Below are positions 9,679-21,996 of a DNA stretch of 64,000 nucleotides, piece after piece. Numbering within the stretch: the stretch's first letter is position 1; the number at the start of each line of letters is the position of its first letter. The position numbers were made by a program, and so were the translations under genes. This stretch comes from Pseudomonadota bacterium. Lineage in GTDB: Bacteria; Pseudomonadota; Gammaproteobacteria; Steroidobacterales; Steroidobacteraceae. The stretch spans positions 1 to 64,000 of the forward strand of contig JANXZZ010000058.1 in assembly GCA_025355245.1 (NCBI GenBank), in the 5' to 3' direction. Under the pieces are notes generated by a model. That model searched no databases and had not been told where the DNA came from. It saw only the letters and a program-made list of their open reading frames with translations.

Positions 9679-11265
9679 TCAAACGACCTGGAATGCGGGT
9701 GTCATCCCCGCGAGCGCGGCGAGTCGTGTCCAACGCCGCGATCCGTCAGGTCCCTCGATCGGCCGATCCGCCGCGCCGCCGACCCCGGCGACGAGAGCGT
9801 CCACCGAGGCCGCGGGTGCATCTCCGGTCAGCTGCCTGAGCCAGAAGCTGGCCGCATCGCGCGTGCTGCGGCCTGCGAGGCCCATAGCGTCGGGGCCAGG
9901 CAATTCGCCACCGTGCCAGCTGTTCTCAGCCAGCGCGAGAATCATCGACCACCGATGTCGCAGCCCCTGCGTAGTCACGAAGGTACCGGTCGTGTCAGGA
10001 AGGCCAGTCGGCGTCGGCCAGCCAAAGAGGCGCTGGCCGCTGGCCGCCAGCTCGTTCGCGAGCGGTTCTGTCGGCGTCAGATCAAGCGCGCTCGCGCGTG
10101 CGAACGCCGCAACCAGCGCGATCGGCCGCCGCGTCTTCGAGCCGACGCCGGCCGCGAATTCATTTGACATGAGAATTACGCGCACGACACGCGCTATCTG
10201 ATCGGGCGCATCGACAGCGTGCAGCCACTCGCGGCTGGTTCGCGCAATCAGGTCTCTCGAGGCGCTCTCTCCGACGAATCGGTGGCAGAGCTTGCTCGCC
10301 AGGAAATCGGCGGTGGCGGGGTGCCGGGCGAGCAGGTCGAGAGTCCGCCGGCCGTCGGCCATCGGCGGCTGAAAAGCGTCGAAGTCGCGGGCCAGGACGC
10401 GCTTCTGATAGCCGTCGTGCCACGATTCAACGTAGGCGAACTCGCCGCTCGCGGGGAGCTTGCGACCGCCGTCGATGCCCGCCCCGTCCGCGACGGTCCA
10501 GCCGGTGAAGGCGCGAGCGGCTTCGTACACGTCCTGGTCGATGTACCCGCGCGGTTCGCCCGTCGTCGCTCCGGGGACTTCCCGCCACCGGTCGTAGCGA
10601 TCGTTGAGATACGCGGCGCGACCCAGCGTGTGCAGCTCAAAGAGCTCGCGCGCATAGTTTTCGTTCGCGGCTCCGGCGCGCGAGCTCTTATTGGAAAGGT
10701 AGTACTGCATCGCGGTGCTTGTCGCAACGGCTTCCAGGAAATCACGGAAATTGCCAAGCACGTGAGGTCGGATGACGGCGCGGTCGTAGATCGGTAGCGC
10801 GACCGCGATCTGATCCGAGGAGTAGGCGTCGACGTTGAAGTGATCGTGCCAGAAGCCCGCGAGCACCTCGCGAAGCTGCCAGCGACTGTGCACCGCGCGG
10901 ATTAGCGTCGCCGCGACCACCTCGTCGCGCGGCCGACGGCGTTCCGCGCCGTCCATGGGCAATTTGCGATCCGTCAGACGCCACAAGGACGCTATGGGCG
11001 CGTCGAGGCACACGAGCGCACGTTGCTCATCGAGTGCGGCGTGGCCCTCACCCGCGGCATAGCGAATCGCGAGGCGAAATCGGGCGAGGCGGGCGGCGCA
11101 CGGCAGGTCGTCCTTGTCGTCGGGCGCCAGCTGCTCCTCGATCCAGTCGCGAAACCCCCGGGCGGCGACCGCCTCGACGTCGGCCGGACGCGCCCCGAAG
11201 CCGGCGCGCCCCAGCGACGAGCGCACGATCAAGCGCTCCTTGTTCGCCTCTGAGCCGCTGTGCAC
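9679..11265 (-). CDS. DUF1800 domain-containing protein
   Basis: LGRAGFGARPADVEAV...FWHDHFNV...NYARELFELHTLG...AARAFTGWTV; upstream of the DUF1501 gene. Confidence 0.9.
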   Translation of the reverse strand: MHSGSEANKERLIVRSSLGRAGFGARPADVEAVAARGFRDWIEEQLAPDDKDDLPCAARLARFRLAIRYAAGEGHAALDEQRALVCLDAPIASLWRLTDRKLPMDGAERRRPRDEVVAATLIRAVHSRWQLREVLAGFWHDHFNVDAYSSDQIAVALPIYDRAVIRPHVLGNFRDFLEAVATSTAMQYYLSNKSSRAGAANENYARELFELHTLGRAAYLNDRYDRWREVPGATTGEPRGYIDQDVYEAARAFTGWTVADGAGIDGGRKLPASGEFAYVESWHDGYQKRVLARDFDAFQPPMADGRRTLDLLARHPATADFLASKLCHRFVGESASRDLIARTSREWLHAVDAPDQIARVVRVILMSNEFAAGVGSKTRRPIALVAAFARASALDLTPTEPLANELAASGQRLFGWPTPTGLPDTTGTFVTTQGLRHRWSMILALAENSWHGGELPGPDAMGLAGRSTRDAASFWLRQLTGDAPAASVDALVAGVGGAADRPIEGPDGSRRWTRLAALAGMTPAFQVV

Positions 11266-11408
11266 GTCGCGATTCTCCGACCGGCGAGAGTTCGAATGCC
11301 GACGATACGTCTTGGTTCGCGCCTATTGATTGCGGACGGATTAAGATGCAGCGCTTGCGCTAACATTTCGACCAGCGGCCGCCGACGCGGCCCTCGAAGG
11401 GGATAACG

Positions 11409-12824
11409 ATGGCTCTCCGTGCTCGACGCGCGCTGCGGCGCGGGACGCTTGCCGTGCTCTGGGCGTTTTTCGGAGCAGTGCTTTCCGCCCAGGCGTCCTC
11501 GCCATGGGATGACCCGTACCCCTCGACCTACCGCGCGCCGACCGCGGCGCCGGTGCTGATCCGCGGGGCGACCGTTCTGACCGGCACCGGCGCCCGGCTG
11601 GAGTCCACGGACGTTTTGATCGCCGAGGGCAAAATTGTCGCGGTCGGCCAGAATCTCGATACGCTCGCGGGCGCGCGCGTCGTCGACGGCCACGACCGTT
11701 GGCTCACGCCCGGCCTCATCGACGTGCACTCCCACCTCGGCGTGTATCCGAGCCCGGCGATTTCCGGCAACAGCGACGGCAACGAGGCGACCGCTCCCGT
11801 CACCGCGAACGTGTGGGCGGAGCACTCCGTCTGGCCGGTGGATCCCGGGTTCACCACGGCGCTCGCGGGCGGCATCACGACCCTCGAGATCCTGCCCGGC
11901 TCCGCCAACCTCATCGGCGGCCGGTCGGTGGTGTTGAAGAATGTCCAGGCCGTCACCTACCAGAGCATGAAGTTTCCGGCCGCGCCGCAGGGACTCAAGA
12001 TGGCGTGCGGCGAGAATCCGAAGCGTGTCTACGGCAGCAAGAACACCGCGCCATCGACCCGCATGGGCAACGTCGCCGGCTACCGCGCGGCCTGGATCGA
12101 GGCCGAGGAGTACCTGCGCGACTGGAACAGCTACGACGCCAAGATCAAGGCGGGTGGCAAAGCGGCGGAAGAGGCGAAGCCGCCGAAGCGCGACCTCAAG
12201 CTCGACACCCTGGCGCGCGCGCTCAAGGGCGAGATCCCGATCCAGATGCATTGCTACCGCGCTGACGAGATGGCGATCATGCTCGACATGTCGCGCGAGT
12301 TCGGCTTTCACATCGCGGCGTTTCATCACGCGGTCGAGGCCTACAAGATCGCCAACCTGCTGGCCGAAAAAGGAGTCTGCGCGGCGATGTGGGCCGACTG
12401 GTGGGGCTTCAAGATGGAAAGCAACGACGGTATCGAGGAGAACATTGCACTCGTCGACGCGGCAGCGGGCGGTTGCGCGATCGTGCACTCCGATTCTGAG
12501 GAGGGCGTCCAGCGACTCAACCAGGAGGCGGCCAAGGCGATGACACGCGGGCGTGCCGCCGGTCTCGACATCGCGCCGGAACGGGCGATTCGCTGGCTCA
12601 CCGCGAATCCCGCGCGCGCGCTCGGCATCCTCGATCGCACCGGTACGGTCGAGGTCGGCAAGATGGCCGACGTGGTGCTGTGGAATCGCGATCCGTTCAG
12701 CGTGTACGCGCTGGCCGACGAGGTCTACATCGACGGCGTACTGCAGTACGACCGCGCGCATCCACCTGCCGTGCCACGCTCCGACTTCATGCTCGGCCAA
12801 CCCGCGACGGTAGGTGCACCGTGA
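11409..12824 (+). CDS. Amidohydrolase family protein
   Basis: VDGHDRWLTPGLIDVHSHLG...NPARALGILDRTGTVEVGKMADVVLWNRDPFS. Confidence 0.85.
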   Translation: MALRARRALRRGTLAVLWAFFGAVLSAQASSPWDDPYPSTYRAPTAAPVLIRGATVLTGTGARLESTDVLIAEGKIVAVGQNLDTLAGARVVDGHDRWLTPGLIDVHSHLGVYPSPAISGNSDGNEATAPVTANVWAEHSVWPVDPGFTTALAGGITTLEILPGSANLIGGRSVVLKNVQAVTYQSMKFPAAPQGLKMACGENPKRVYGSKNTAPSTRMGNVAGYRAAWIEAEEYLRDWNSYDAKIKAGGKAAEEAKPPKRDLKLDTLARALKGEIPIQMHCYRADEMAIMLDMSREFGFHIAAFHHAVEAYKIANLLAEKGVCAAMWADWWGFKMESNDGIEENIALVDAAAGGCAIVHSDSEEGVQRLNQEAAKAMTRGRAAGLDIAPERAIRWLTANPARALGILDRTGTVEVGKMADVVLWNRDPFSVYALADEVYIDGVLQYDRAHPPAVPRSDFMLGQPATVGAP

Positions 12825-14116
12825 GCGCCGCAGGCATTCTCGCGTCCCGGACGGCGCGCGCGCTCGCCGGCGCCGCACTGAGTCTCGTCGCGTGGGCCGC
12901 GACCGCCGCTCCGGCCGTGCTTCTGCGCGACGGCGTGATTCATACCGAGAGCACGCGCGGGACGCTGACCCACGCGAGCGTCCTGATCGTCGGCGGCAAG
13001 GTCACCGCGATCGGTCCCGATCTCGTACCGCCGGCTGGCGCGGCCGTCGTCGACTTGCACGGCCGGCCGGTCACCCCCGCACTCTTTGGCGGCGTCGGCC
13101 TGCTCGGCGTCGAGGAGGTGACCGAGGAAGGGACGACGATTGATGGCGTGCTCAAGCTCGGGCAGATGCGGCCCGAATTCGACGCATCGCTCGCCTTCAA
13201 TCCCGACTCGATCCCGGTCAGCGTCAGCCGCGCCGACGGCATCGGCTTTGCGCTCCTGGCTCCGGGTGCGGAAGCCGGGCGGCGCGGCGCTCCGAGCAGT
13301 TCGGTGGTGCCGGGCCTCGCGAGCGTCGCGCGGCTGGACGGGCGGGCGCCGCGCCCGCCGGTTGCGCTCAGCTTCGTTCTTGGGGCGGAGGCGGGCTCGC
13401 TCGCCGGCGACAGCCGCGCGGCGGCGTACATGCTGCTCTCGCAGGCCCTCGAGGAGGCGCGTAACGGTGCCGCGGCCAGCACCACGGATACGCACCTGCT
13501 GACGCCGGCCGGCCGGCGCGTACTCAAGAGCTTCATCACCGAGCAGAAGCCGATCCTCGTGGCCGCGGACCGGGCGGCCGATATCCGCACGGCGGTCGAG
13601 TTCGCGCAGCGCGAGAAGCTCAAGATCATCATCGAGGGCGGTGCCGAGGCATGGCGGGTCGCGGCGCTACTCAGGCACGCCGACGTTGCCGTCGTGCTCG
13701 ACCCGTTCGATGATCTGCCGGAGTCCTTCGACAGCATCGGCGCCACGCTTGAGAACGCGGCGCGACTGCACGCCGCGGGGGTCACGATCGCCTTCAGCCT
13801 GCGCGATTCGGACCCGCACAATATCCGCAAGATCCGGCAGGCCGCCGGTATCGCCGTCGCGCACGGCCTCGCGTGGGATGCGGCCCTGAGCGCAATCACC
13901 AGCACGCCCGCGCGGCTCTTCCGCGCGTCCTCCGAGTTCGGCAGCATCGAGGTCGGCAAGCCTGCGAACCTGGTCGTCTGGAGCGACGACCCGTTTGAGG
14001 TCACGAGTCTCGCCGAGGCCGCGTGGCTCGATGGCGCGCGCGCGAGCCTGCGCTCTCGTCAGACCGAACTGCGCGACCGCTACCTGCCCAAGGTAAAGGC
14101 CGGCACGGCGCGCTGA
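12821..14116 (+). CDS. Amidohydrolase family protein (second of tandem pair)
   Basis: GTG start overlapping upstream TGA (GTGA); TPARLFRASSEFGSIEVGKPANLVVWSDDPFEVTSL. Confidence 0.8.
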   Translation: MSAAGILASRTARALAGAALSLVAWAATAAPAVLLRDGVIHTESTRGTLTHASVLIVGGKVTAIGPDLVPPAGAAVVDLHGRPVTPALFGGVGLLGVEEVTEEGTTIDGVLKLGQMRPEFDASLAFNPDSIPVSVSRADGIGFALLAPGAEAGRRGAPSSSVVPGLASVARLDGRAPRPPVALSFVLGAEAGSLAGDSRAAAYMLLSQALEEARNGAAASTTDTHLLTPAGRRVLKSFITEQKPILVAADRAADIRTAVEFAQREKLKIIIEGGAEAWRVAALLRHADVAVVLDPFDDLPESFDSIGATLENAARLHAAGVTIAFSLRDSDPHNIRKIRQAAGIAVAHGLAWDAALSAITSTPARLFRASSEFGSIEVGKPANLVVWSDDPFEVTSLAEAAWLDGARASLRSRQTELRDRYLPKVKAGTAR

Positions 14117-14132
14117 GATCCGCGGGCGCGCC

Positions 14133-15536
14133 TCAGTGCGCGCCCGCCAGGTCGTGCATGAGCAGGTACCAGTAGGGCAGGGTCTTGTAGAAGGCATCGA
14201 CCGACACGCGCTCGTTGAGCCCGTGCGCGAAGTCATCCGAGCCCTTCATGAATAGCCCGGAAGCGCCGTAGGTCGGGATGCCACCGCGTCGGAATACGGA
14301 GCCGTCGGTCGCGTAGGCCGCCATCGTTCCCGAAACCGTTGCGCCCGGGTAGGTCGCGTTGACCGCGTGCGTGACCGCCTTCATCACGTCCGCGCGCATG
14401 GGCGAGGCGTCTGAGACGAGCGGCTCGTGCGCCAGCGCGATCTCGACCTTGGCGCCGGCGAGCTGCTGCAGCGTGCCCTTGACGTCCATTGCGGTCGTGC
14501 CCGGAAAAATCCGGCAGTTCACCGTCGCCGTTGCGGACTGCGGCAACGCGTTCTCGGCGTGGCCTCCCTGCAGCATCGTCGCAATGCATGTCGTGCGCAC
14601 TAGGCCGACGAATTCGGGGTCCTTGGAAATCTCCTCGGCGGCGGTGGCATCACCTGGACTGGCCGCGAACTTCGTAAGTGCCGCGCCGAGCGCCCCCGGC
14701 CGAACGCCGCCCGCGGCCTTGAAATCCTGCAGCGTCCAGTCGTTCCACTTCACGGGGAACTGATAGCCGCGAATCGCCTCGAGCGCATCGGCGAGCTCGT
14801 AGATCGCATTGTCCTTGCGCGGCCGCGAGCTGTGGCCGCCGGGGTTGCGCACGGTGAGCACGTAAGTCGCAGAGCTCTTCTCGGCGCCCTGCACCACGTA
14901 CGAGAGCGCGCGACCGTCGCTCTCCGCCAGCGTGCCGCCACCGCCGTCGCCGTTTAGGGCGAACTCGGCGTCCACCAGGTCGCGGTGGTGCTCGACGAGG
15001 TCGATGGCGGTGTACTGCTCGGTTTCCTCATCGCCGCTGAAGGCGATGATGAGGTCGCGCGTCGGCGCGAACTTCTCGGCCTTGAGCCTGAGGAAGGTCG
15101 CGGTCAGCGAGGCGACCTCGCTCTTGATGTCGGACGCGCCGCGACCGAAAAAGTAGCCGTTCTCCTCGACCAGGGTGAACGGATCGCGCTTCCAGTCCTC
15201 GCGTTTGGCGGTCACGACGTCCATGTGCGCGAGGAAAGCGACGGGTTTGCCGCCCTTGCCGCTGCCGCGGTAGCGCACGACCAGCGAAGCGCTTTCGCCG
15301 AGCGGCAGGACGTGCACGTCCGCCGCCGGGAAGCCGCCGTCGCGGAAACGGCCGGCGAGGTACTCGGCCGCCTTCGGCACCTGCCCCTTGCCGATCGAGG
15401 TCTCGATGCTGACAAGCTTCGCAAAGATCTCCCGCGCGTCGCGCCTTTCGGCTTCGGGCGCCGTCGCTGGCGCGGCCGCATGCGCCGCCGGCAGTGACAC
15501 GAGAACACCCAGCACCAGCGAACCGATCTTCAGCAT
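14133..15536 (-). CDS. M20 family metallopeptidase, exported
   Basis: Signal peptide; VAFLAHMDVVTAKREDW...GRGASDIKSEVAS...FSGDEETEQYTA. Confidence 0.88.
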   Translation of the reverse strand: MLKIGSLVLGVLVSLPAAHAAAPATAPEAERRDAREIFAKLVSIETSIGKGQVPKAAEYLAGRFRDGGFPAADVHVLPLGESASLVVRYRGSGKGGKPVAFLAHMDVVTAKREDWKRDPFTLVEENGYFFGRGASDIKSEVASLTATFLRLKAEKFAPTRDLIIAFSGDEETEQYTAIDLVEHHRDLVDAEFALNGDGGGGTLAESDGRALSYVVQGAEKSSATYVLTVRNPGGHSSRPRKDNAIYELADALEAIRGYQFPVKWNDWTLQDFKAAGGVRPGALGAALTKFAASPGDATAAEEISKDPEFVGLVRTTCIATMLQGGHAENALPQSATATVNCRIFPGTTAMDVKGTLQQLAGAKVEIALAHEPLVSDASPMRADVMKAVTHAVNATYPGATVSGTMAAYATDGSVFRRGGIPTYGASGLFMKGSDDFAHGLNERVSVDAFYKTLPYWYLLMHDLAGAH

Positions 15537-15667
15537 GAGTCGAGGCTCCGATCAGGGCGCCCGGCGGCGGGCAGGGCGCGACACTATAGTCCTGTTGAAA
15601 CACCCGTCGCGAGGTGGAACCATAGTCGCCCGCGGCCTGCCCGCGCATCCGACCGAGACCCGCCCGC

Positions 15668-17053
15668 ATGCCGGAACCGACCGCCGCGCTCCTCGAGGTC
15701 CTGGGCAATGCCCTCGGTCCCGATGGCGTCGTCGTCGGCACCGACATCGGCGAGCGTCATCGTGCGGATGCGACCGGACTCAACGCCTGTGCACCGCAGG
15801 CGCTGCTGCGGCCGCGCACCACTGCGGAGGTGGCGACGATCCTCAGGCACTGCTACGCGGCCTCGCAACCCGTGGTCGTGCAGGGCGGCCTGACGGGGCT
15901 CTGCGGTGGCGCGACGCCGCGCTTCGGGGAATTTGCGCTGTCGCTCGAGCGACTGACCGGCATCGAATCGATCGATCGCGATGGCAGCACGATGACGGTA
16001 CGAGCGGGCACGCCGCTCGGCGCCATCCACGAGGAAGTCGCACGCCATGGCCTGCAGTTCGCGCTCGACCTCGGCGCGCGTGGGTCGTGCAGCATCGGCG
16101 GCAACATCGCGACCAACGCGGGCGGTAACCGCGTCATCCGCTACGGCATGACGCGCGAGCTCGTGCTCGGCATCGAGGTCGTGCTCGCCGACGGCACGGT
16201 GCTCACCGCAATGAACGCGATGATGAAGAACAACGCCGGCTACGACCTGAAGCATCTGTTCGTTGGTACCGAGGGCACGCTCGGCGTGGTGACGCGCGCG
16301 GTACTGCGCCTGCACGCGGCGCCGCGCGACCGGCTCACAGCGCTGGTCGCGGTGCCGAGCTTCGAGGCGCTGGTCGCGGTGCTACGCGAGGCGCGCTCCG
16401 CGCTCGGTGGCCAGCTCGGCTCCTTCGAGGCGATGTGGTCCGCCTACTACGAGTTTGCCGTCGAGCGGGTGCTGACCGGGCCGCGTCCGTTCGCCGCGCG
16501 CCACCCCTTCTACGCGTTGATCGAGCTCGAGGCGCTGCAGCCGGAGGTGGACGGCGAGAAGCTCGAGGCGCTGCTCGGCCGCCTGCTGGAGGACGGACTT
16601 GCGGCGAACGCGATCATCGCGCGCTCGCTTGCCGACAGCGCGCGCCTGTGGCGGATCCGCGAATCGGCGGGCGAACTGCTTGCGCACCTGCGTCCGGTTT
16701 CGGCTTACGACATCTCGTTGCCGATCGATGCGATGCGCGACTACCTGCGCGACATCGAGAAACGCGCGGCACCGCTCCTCGGCGCGTGGCCGCTGTTCGT
16801 GTTCGGGCATCTCGGCGACGGCAACCTGCACATCGTCGCGGCGGTGGCGAAGCCGGCGGATACCGCTGCCCTCGATGCGATCGTCTACGGCGCCCTGGAC
16901 GGTTTCGGGTCGGTGTCGGCGGAGCACGGAATCGGCGTTCTCAAGCGCGGCTACCTCGGCAAGTCGCGCACACCAGTGGAGCTCGAAATCATGAAGCGCC
17001 TGAAGACCACCCTCGACCCGCGTAACATCCTGAATCCCGGACGCGTGCTGTGA
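15668..17053 (+). CDS. FAD-binding oxidoreductase (GlcD / D-lactate dehydrogenase-like)
   Basis: QGGLTGLCGGATPRFGE...GSCSIGGNIATNAGGNRVIRYGMTRELVLGIEVVLADG...FGHLGDGNLHI...SAEHGIGVLK. Confidence 0.9.
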   Translation: MPEPTAALLEVLGNALGPDGVVVGTDIGERHRADATGLNACAPQALLRPRTTAEVATILRHCYAASQPVVVQGGLTGLCGGATPRFGEFALSLERLTGIESIDRDGSTMTVRAGTPLGAIHEEVARHGLQFALDLGARGSCSIGGNIATNAGGNRVIRYGMTRELVLGIEVVLADGTVLTAMNAMMKNNAGYDLKHLFVGTEGTLGVVTRAVLRLHAAPRDRLTALVAVPSFEALVAVLREARSALGGQLGSFEAMWSAYYEFAVERVLTGPRPFAARHPFYALIELEALQPEVDGEKLEALLGRLLEDGLAANAIIARSLADSARLWRIRESAGELLAHLRPVSAYDISLPIDAMRDYLRDIEKRAAPLLGAWPLFVFGHLGDGNLHIVAAVAKPADTAALDAIVYGALDGFGSVSAEHGIGVLKRGYLGKSRTPVELEIMKRLKTTLDPRNILNPGRVL

Positions 17054-17583
17054 ACGCGCCACCGGTTGCAGAGGGCGAACTCGAGTACGTGGGTTTCTGG
17101 GTGCGCGTGGCCGCTTCGCTGATCGACACGCTCTGGGTCACGCCGATCGTGCTGCTGCTCGGATTCATGTTCACCACTGCCGACACGTCGCTCACGGATC
17201 AGCTGCTGCGCGATCCGGCCAGCGTCTCGGTGGCGGCGCTCAGCGCCGAGCTCGTGCCGAGCGCAAGTGACTTCATCCTGCAGTACCTGGTGCCCGCCGC
17301 GTTGATCGTGGTGTTCTGGTTGATGCGAAACGCGACGCCCGGAAAAATGGTGTTTCACGCCCGCATCGTCGACGCCGCGACGGGCGCCGCGCCCACGAGC
17401 CGCCAGCTGGTCATCCGCTACATCGGGTACTACGTGTCGTTGCTGGGCCTCGGCCTCGGCTTCGTGTGGGTCGGAATCGACCCGCGCAAGCAGGGCTGGC
17501 ACGACAAGCTCGCGGGTACGGTCGTCGTGAGGCCGAAGATACGCCCGACTGCGACGGTCAGCTTTCCTGCCCGCAAGCCGTGA
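17050..17583 (+). CDS. RDD family membrane protein
   Basis: GFWVRVAASLIDTLWVTPIVLLLG...NATPGKMVFHARIVDAATG. Confidence 0.85.
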   Translation: MNAPPVAEGELEYVGFWVRVAASLIDTLWVTPIVLLLGFMFTTADTSLTDQLLRDPASVSVAALSAELVPSASDFILQYLVPAALIVVFWLMRNATPGKMVFHARIVDAATGAAPTSRQLVIRYIGYYVSLLGLGLGFVWVGIDPRKQGWHDKLAGTVVVRPKIRPTATVSFPARKP

Positions 17584-18221
17584 TGCAGCTCTACACGTTC
17601 TGGCGCAGCTCGGCGGCGTTTCGCGTGCGAATTGCCCTCAACCTCAAGGGCATTCGTTTCGAGAGCATTTCCAAGACGCTCGGCAAGGCTGCGCACCGCT
17701 CGGCCGAGTACCTGGCGCTCAACCCGCAGGGACTCATCCCCACGCTCGTCGACGAGGGCAGCGTGCTGTCGCAGTCGCTGGCGATCATCGAGTACCTCGA
17801 CGAGACGCACCCGGCCCCGCCGTTCCTGCCGGCCGATGCGCTCGGACGCGCGACGGTCCGCTCGATGGCCCAGGCAATCGCCTGCGATATCCACCCGCTC
17901 AACAATCTTCGCGTGCTCAACTACTTGAAGGGCCCGCTCGCGCACGACGAGGCGACCGTCACGGCCTGGTACCGCCACTGGATCGCCGCGGGCTTCACCG
18001 GCCTCGAGGAGCTGGCGCGACGCCACTCGCGCGACGGGCGCTTCCTCTACGCCGGCGAGCTCTCCATGGCGGATATCTACCTCGTCCCGCAGGTCTACAA
18101 TGCCCGTCGCTTCGAGTGCGACCTCTCGCCCTTTCCAACGCTGGTCGCGATCAGCGCGGCACTCGAGGCGCGGCCTGCTTTTGAAGCGGCGCGGCCGGAA
18201 GCGCAGCCCGACGCCACCTGA
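17583..18221 (+). CDS. maiA: Maleylacetoacetate isomerase / zeta-class GST
   Basis: [24 protein letters not shown]...[14 protein letters not shown]...[14 protein letters not shown]...[14 protein letters not shown]. Confidence 0.88.
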   Translation: MQLYTFWRSSAAFRVRIALNLKGIRFESISKTLGKAAHRSAEYLALNPQGLIPTLVDEGSVLSQSLAIIEYLDETHPAPPFLPADALGRATVRSMAQAIACDIHPLNNLRVLNYLKGPLAHDEATVTAWYRHWIAAGFTGLEELARRHSRDGRFLYAGELSMADIYLVPQVYNARRFECDLSPFPTLVAISAALEARPAFEAARPEAQPDAT

Positions 18222-18255
18222 ACCCGCCGCCAACCGACTGACGAGGATCGAAGCG

Positions 18256-19365
<1,110 letters not shown>

Positions 19366-19387
19366 CTAAAGCAGGGAGGGGGCTCTC

Positions 19388-19966
19388 ATGACTACCGTTT
19401 CGATTCATCCGTCGGTCGACAAGGGCGTCGCGCCGGGATCGGCGACGTTTGCCGGCGGCACGCTGACCTGCCACTGCGCGAAGGAGCCCGTGACTGTGAC
19501 GATCAAGGGCAACGTGGCGCACAACCACGCCTGCGGCTGCACGAAGTGCTGGAAACCCAAGGGCGCCGCGTTCTCGGTCGTCGCGGTCGTCGGCAAGGAC
19601 AACCTCAGCGTCACCGCGAACGGACACAAGCTCAAGGTCGTGGATGCGGCAGCTGCGATCCAGCGACACGCCTGCAGCGGCTGCGGCGTGCACCTGTACG
19701 GGCGCATCGAGAACAAGGCGCATACCTTCCACGGCCTCGACTTCGTGCACGTCGAGTTGTCGAAGGACCGCGGCTGGGCGGCGCCGGAATTCGCGGCCTT
19801 CGTCTCCTCGATCATCGAGGCGGGGGCGGCGAAGCCGGGCGACATGGCGGCGGTCCGCGCTCGGCTGCGCGAGCTCAAGCTCGAACCCTACGACTGCCTG
19901 TCGCCGGTGCTGATGGATGCGATCGCGACGCACACGGCCAAAGCGAAGGGCGTGCTCGCGGTTTGA
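19388..19966 (+). CDS. gfa: S-(hydroxymethyl)glutathione synthase (GFA/CENP-V domain)
   Basis: [54 protein letters not shown]...[10 protein letters not shown]. Confidence 0.93.
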   Translation: MTTVSIHPSVDKGVAPGSATFAGGTLTCHCAKEPVTVTIKGNVAHNHACGCTKCWKPKGAAFSVVAVVGKDNLSVTANGHKLKVVDAAAAIQRHACSGCGVHLYGRIENKAHTFHGLDFVHVELSKDRGWAAPEFAAFVSSIIEAGAAKPGDMAAVRARLRELKLEPYDCLSPVLMDAIATHTAKAKGVLAV

Positions 19967-20844
19967 GCACCTCCACGGCCGCCTCGGGTGTCCCGGTGCC
20001 GGCAGCCGCGCCGACGGCGTCTGCGCACTCCGCGTTCGGCGGGGTCGTGAGCTATCACGTTCACGACTCCGTCGAGAACCGCTCGCCCATGCGATTCTCG
20101 GTCTTCGCCCCGCCGCAGGCGCAGGCAGGCCCCGTGCCGGTTCTCTACTACCTCGCGGGCCTCACGTGCACGGAAGAGACCTTCATGATCAAGGCGGGCG
20201 CCCAGCGGCTCGCCGCGGAGCTCGGCATCCTGCTGGTCGCCCCCGACACGAGTCCGCGCACCGCCCGCTTGCCGGGCGATGACGAGAGCTGGGACTTCGG
20301 GCTCGGCGCCGGCTTCTACGTCGATGCGACCGAGGCGCCGTGGTCCCGGCACTACCGCATGTACAGCTACGTCACGAGCGAGCTGCCGGCGCTGGTCGCG
20401 AGGCAGTTCGCGGTGAGGGCGGACGCGCAGGGCATCTTCGGCCACTCGATGGGCGGCCACGGGGCGCTCGTCGCCGCGCTCAGGAACCCCGGCCAGTACC
20501 GTTCCGTGTCCGCGTTCGCGCCGATCGCGGCGCCGATGCAGTGTCCGTGGGGCGAGAAGGCGTTCTCGCGCTACCTGGGCGGCGCTCGTGCCGACTGGGC
20601 CGCCTACGATGCGACTGCGCTGGTCGCGAAGGCCGCGCCGCGCGATTCGATCCTCATCGACCAGGGTACGGCCGACAAGTTTCTGGACGAGCAGCTGAAA
20701 CCGGCGCTGCTCGTCGAGGCTGCGCGACGCTCGGGACAGGCGCTCGAGCTGCGCATGCAGCCGGGCTACGACCACGGCTACTACTTCATCAGTACCTTCA
20801 TCGACGACCACCTGCGTTTTCACGCCGAGCGGCTGGTTCGTTGA
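19963..20844 (+). CDS. fghA: S-formylglutathione hydrolase
   Basis: TTG start in TTGA overlap; [39 protein letters not shown]...[31 protein letters not shown]. Confidence 0.93.
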   Translation: MSTSTAASGVPVPAAAPTASAHSAFGGVVSYHVHDSVENRSPMRFSVFAPPQAQAGPVPVLYYLAGLTCTEETFMIKAGAQRLAAELGILLVAPDTSPRTARLPGDDESWDFGLGAGFYVDATEAPWSRHYRMYSYVTSELPALVARQFAVRADAQGIFGHSMGGHGALVAALRNPGQYRSVSAFAPIAAPMQCPWGEKAFSRYLGGARADWAAYDATALVAKAAPRDSILIDQGTADKFLDEQLKPALLVEAARRSGQALELRMQPGYDHGYYFISTFIDDHLRFHAERLVR

Positions 20845-21974
20845 GCGGAGTCCTGGTACTCGGCGGCTACGGCTCTTTCGGCGGGCGCGTGTGCGAGCTG
20901 CTCGCCCGCAGCCCCGAACTCACCGTGTTCGTGGCCGGTCGTCGCGCTGCCAAGGCGGCGCAGGCGGTCAGGCGCATCGGCGGCAGCTCACTTCGGCCGG
21001 TGGCGCTCGACCGCGATGCGCCGGACAGCATCGCGGCCTTCCTGAAGGCCGAGCGCCCGAAGGTGGTCATCGATGCGATCGGGCCGTACCAGGGTCGCGA
21101 CTACCGCTTGCCCGAGCTAATCCTCCAGCACGGTGCGCATTCGCTCGATCTCGCGGACGATCGCGCCTATGTCGCGGGCATCGCGAACCTGAACTCGCGC
21201 GCCGAAGCGCGCGGCGTGCTGGTCGTGAGCGGCGCCTCGACGGTCCCGGCGCTTTCCTGCGCGGTGGTCGACCGCCTGCTCGAGGACCTCGACTCGCTCG
21301 AGTCGGTCGACATCGGTCTCTCGCCGGGCCACCGCGCCCCACGGGGCCCGGCGACGATTCGCTCGGTGCTCTCGTACTGCGGCAAACCCATTCCCGCCGT
21401 CGCGCGCGCGCACCTAGCGACGCGCCGCGGCTGGGGCAACCTCACGCGACATCGGTATCCACCGCCCGTCGGTGGCCGCTGGCTGTCGAACGTCGACATC
21501 CCGGATGCGGCGCTGCTGCCGCTGCGTTACCCGGGCGTCGAGACCTTGCAGCTGCGCGCGGGCCTCGAGCTCTCGGTCCTGCACCTGGGCCTGTCGTTAA
21601 TGTCCGTGCTCGTGGCCCGGGGACTCATCTCGAGCCTCGTCCCTGCAAGTGGCATCGCGCGCTTCCTGTCGCGGCTGCTCGATCCGTTCGGGTCGGATGC
21701 GGGCGCGATGCACGTGACGGTCGATGGCAACCGCGGCGGCGTGCGCTACCGGCGCCACTGGGCGATCGTCGCCGAGGAGAACCACGGCCCATACATCCCG
21801 GCGACGGCCTCGAGCATCCTCGCGAAACGCCTGTGCGGCGTCGCGGGCTACGCCCCGCTGGCAGCGCGCGGCGCGCGTGCCTGTGTGGGTCTGGTGAGCC
21901 TCGAGGAGTTCATGCTGGAGTTGAGCGGCTTCAGGATTCGAACGGTCATGTACGACGAGACGCGGACCGTCTAG
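20841..21974 (+). CDS. Saccharopine dehydrogenase NADP-binding domain family protein
   Basis: TTG start in TTGA overlap; [33 protein letters not shown]...VVIDAIGPYQ. Confidence 0.8.
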   Translation: MSGVLVLGGYGSFGGRVCELLARSPELTVFVAGRRAAKAAQAVRRIGGSSLRPVALDRDAPDSIAAFLKAERPKVVIDAIGPYQGRDYRLPELILQHGAHSLDLADDRAYVAGIANLNSRAEARGVLVVSGASTVPALSCAVVDRLLEDLDSLESVDIGLSPGHRAPRGPATIRSVLSYCGKPIPAVARAHLATRRGWGNLTRHRYPPPVGGRWLSNVDIPDAALLPLRYPGVETLQLRAGLELSVLHLGLSLMSVLVARGLISSLVPASGIARFLSRLLDPFGSDAGAMHVTVDGNRGGVRYRRHWAIVAEENHGPYIPATASSILAKRLCGVAGYAPLAARGARACVGLVSLEEFMLELSGFRIRTVMYDETRTV

Positions 21975-21996
21975 AGCGCCCGGCGGCGCCGCGACC

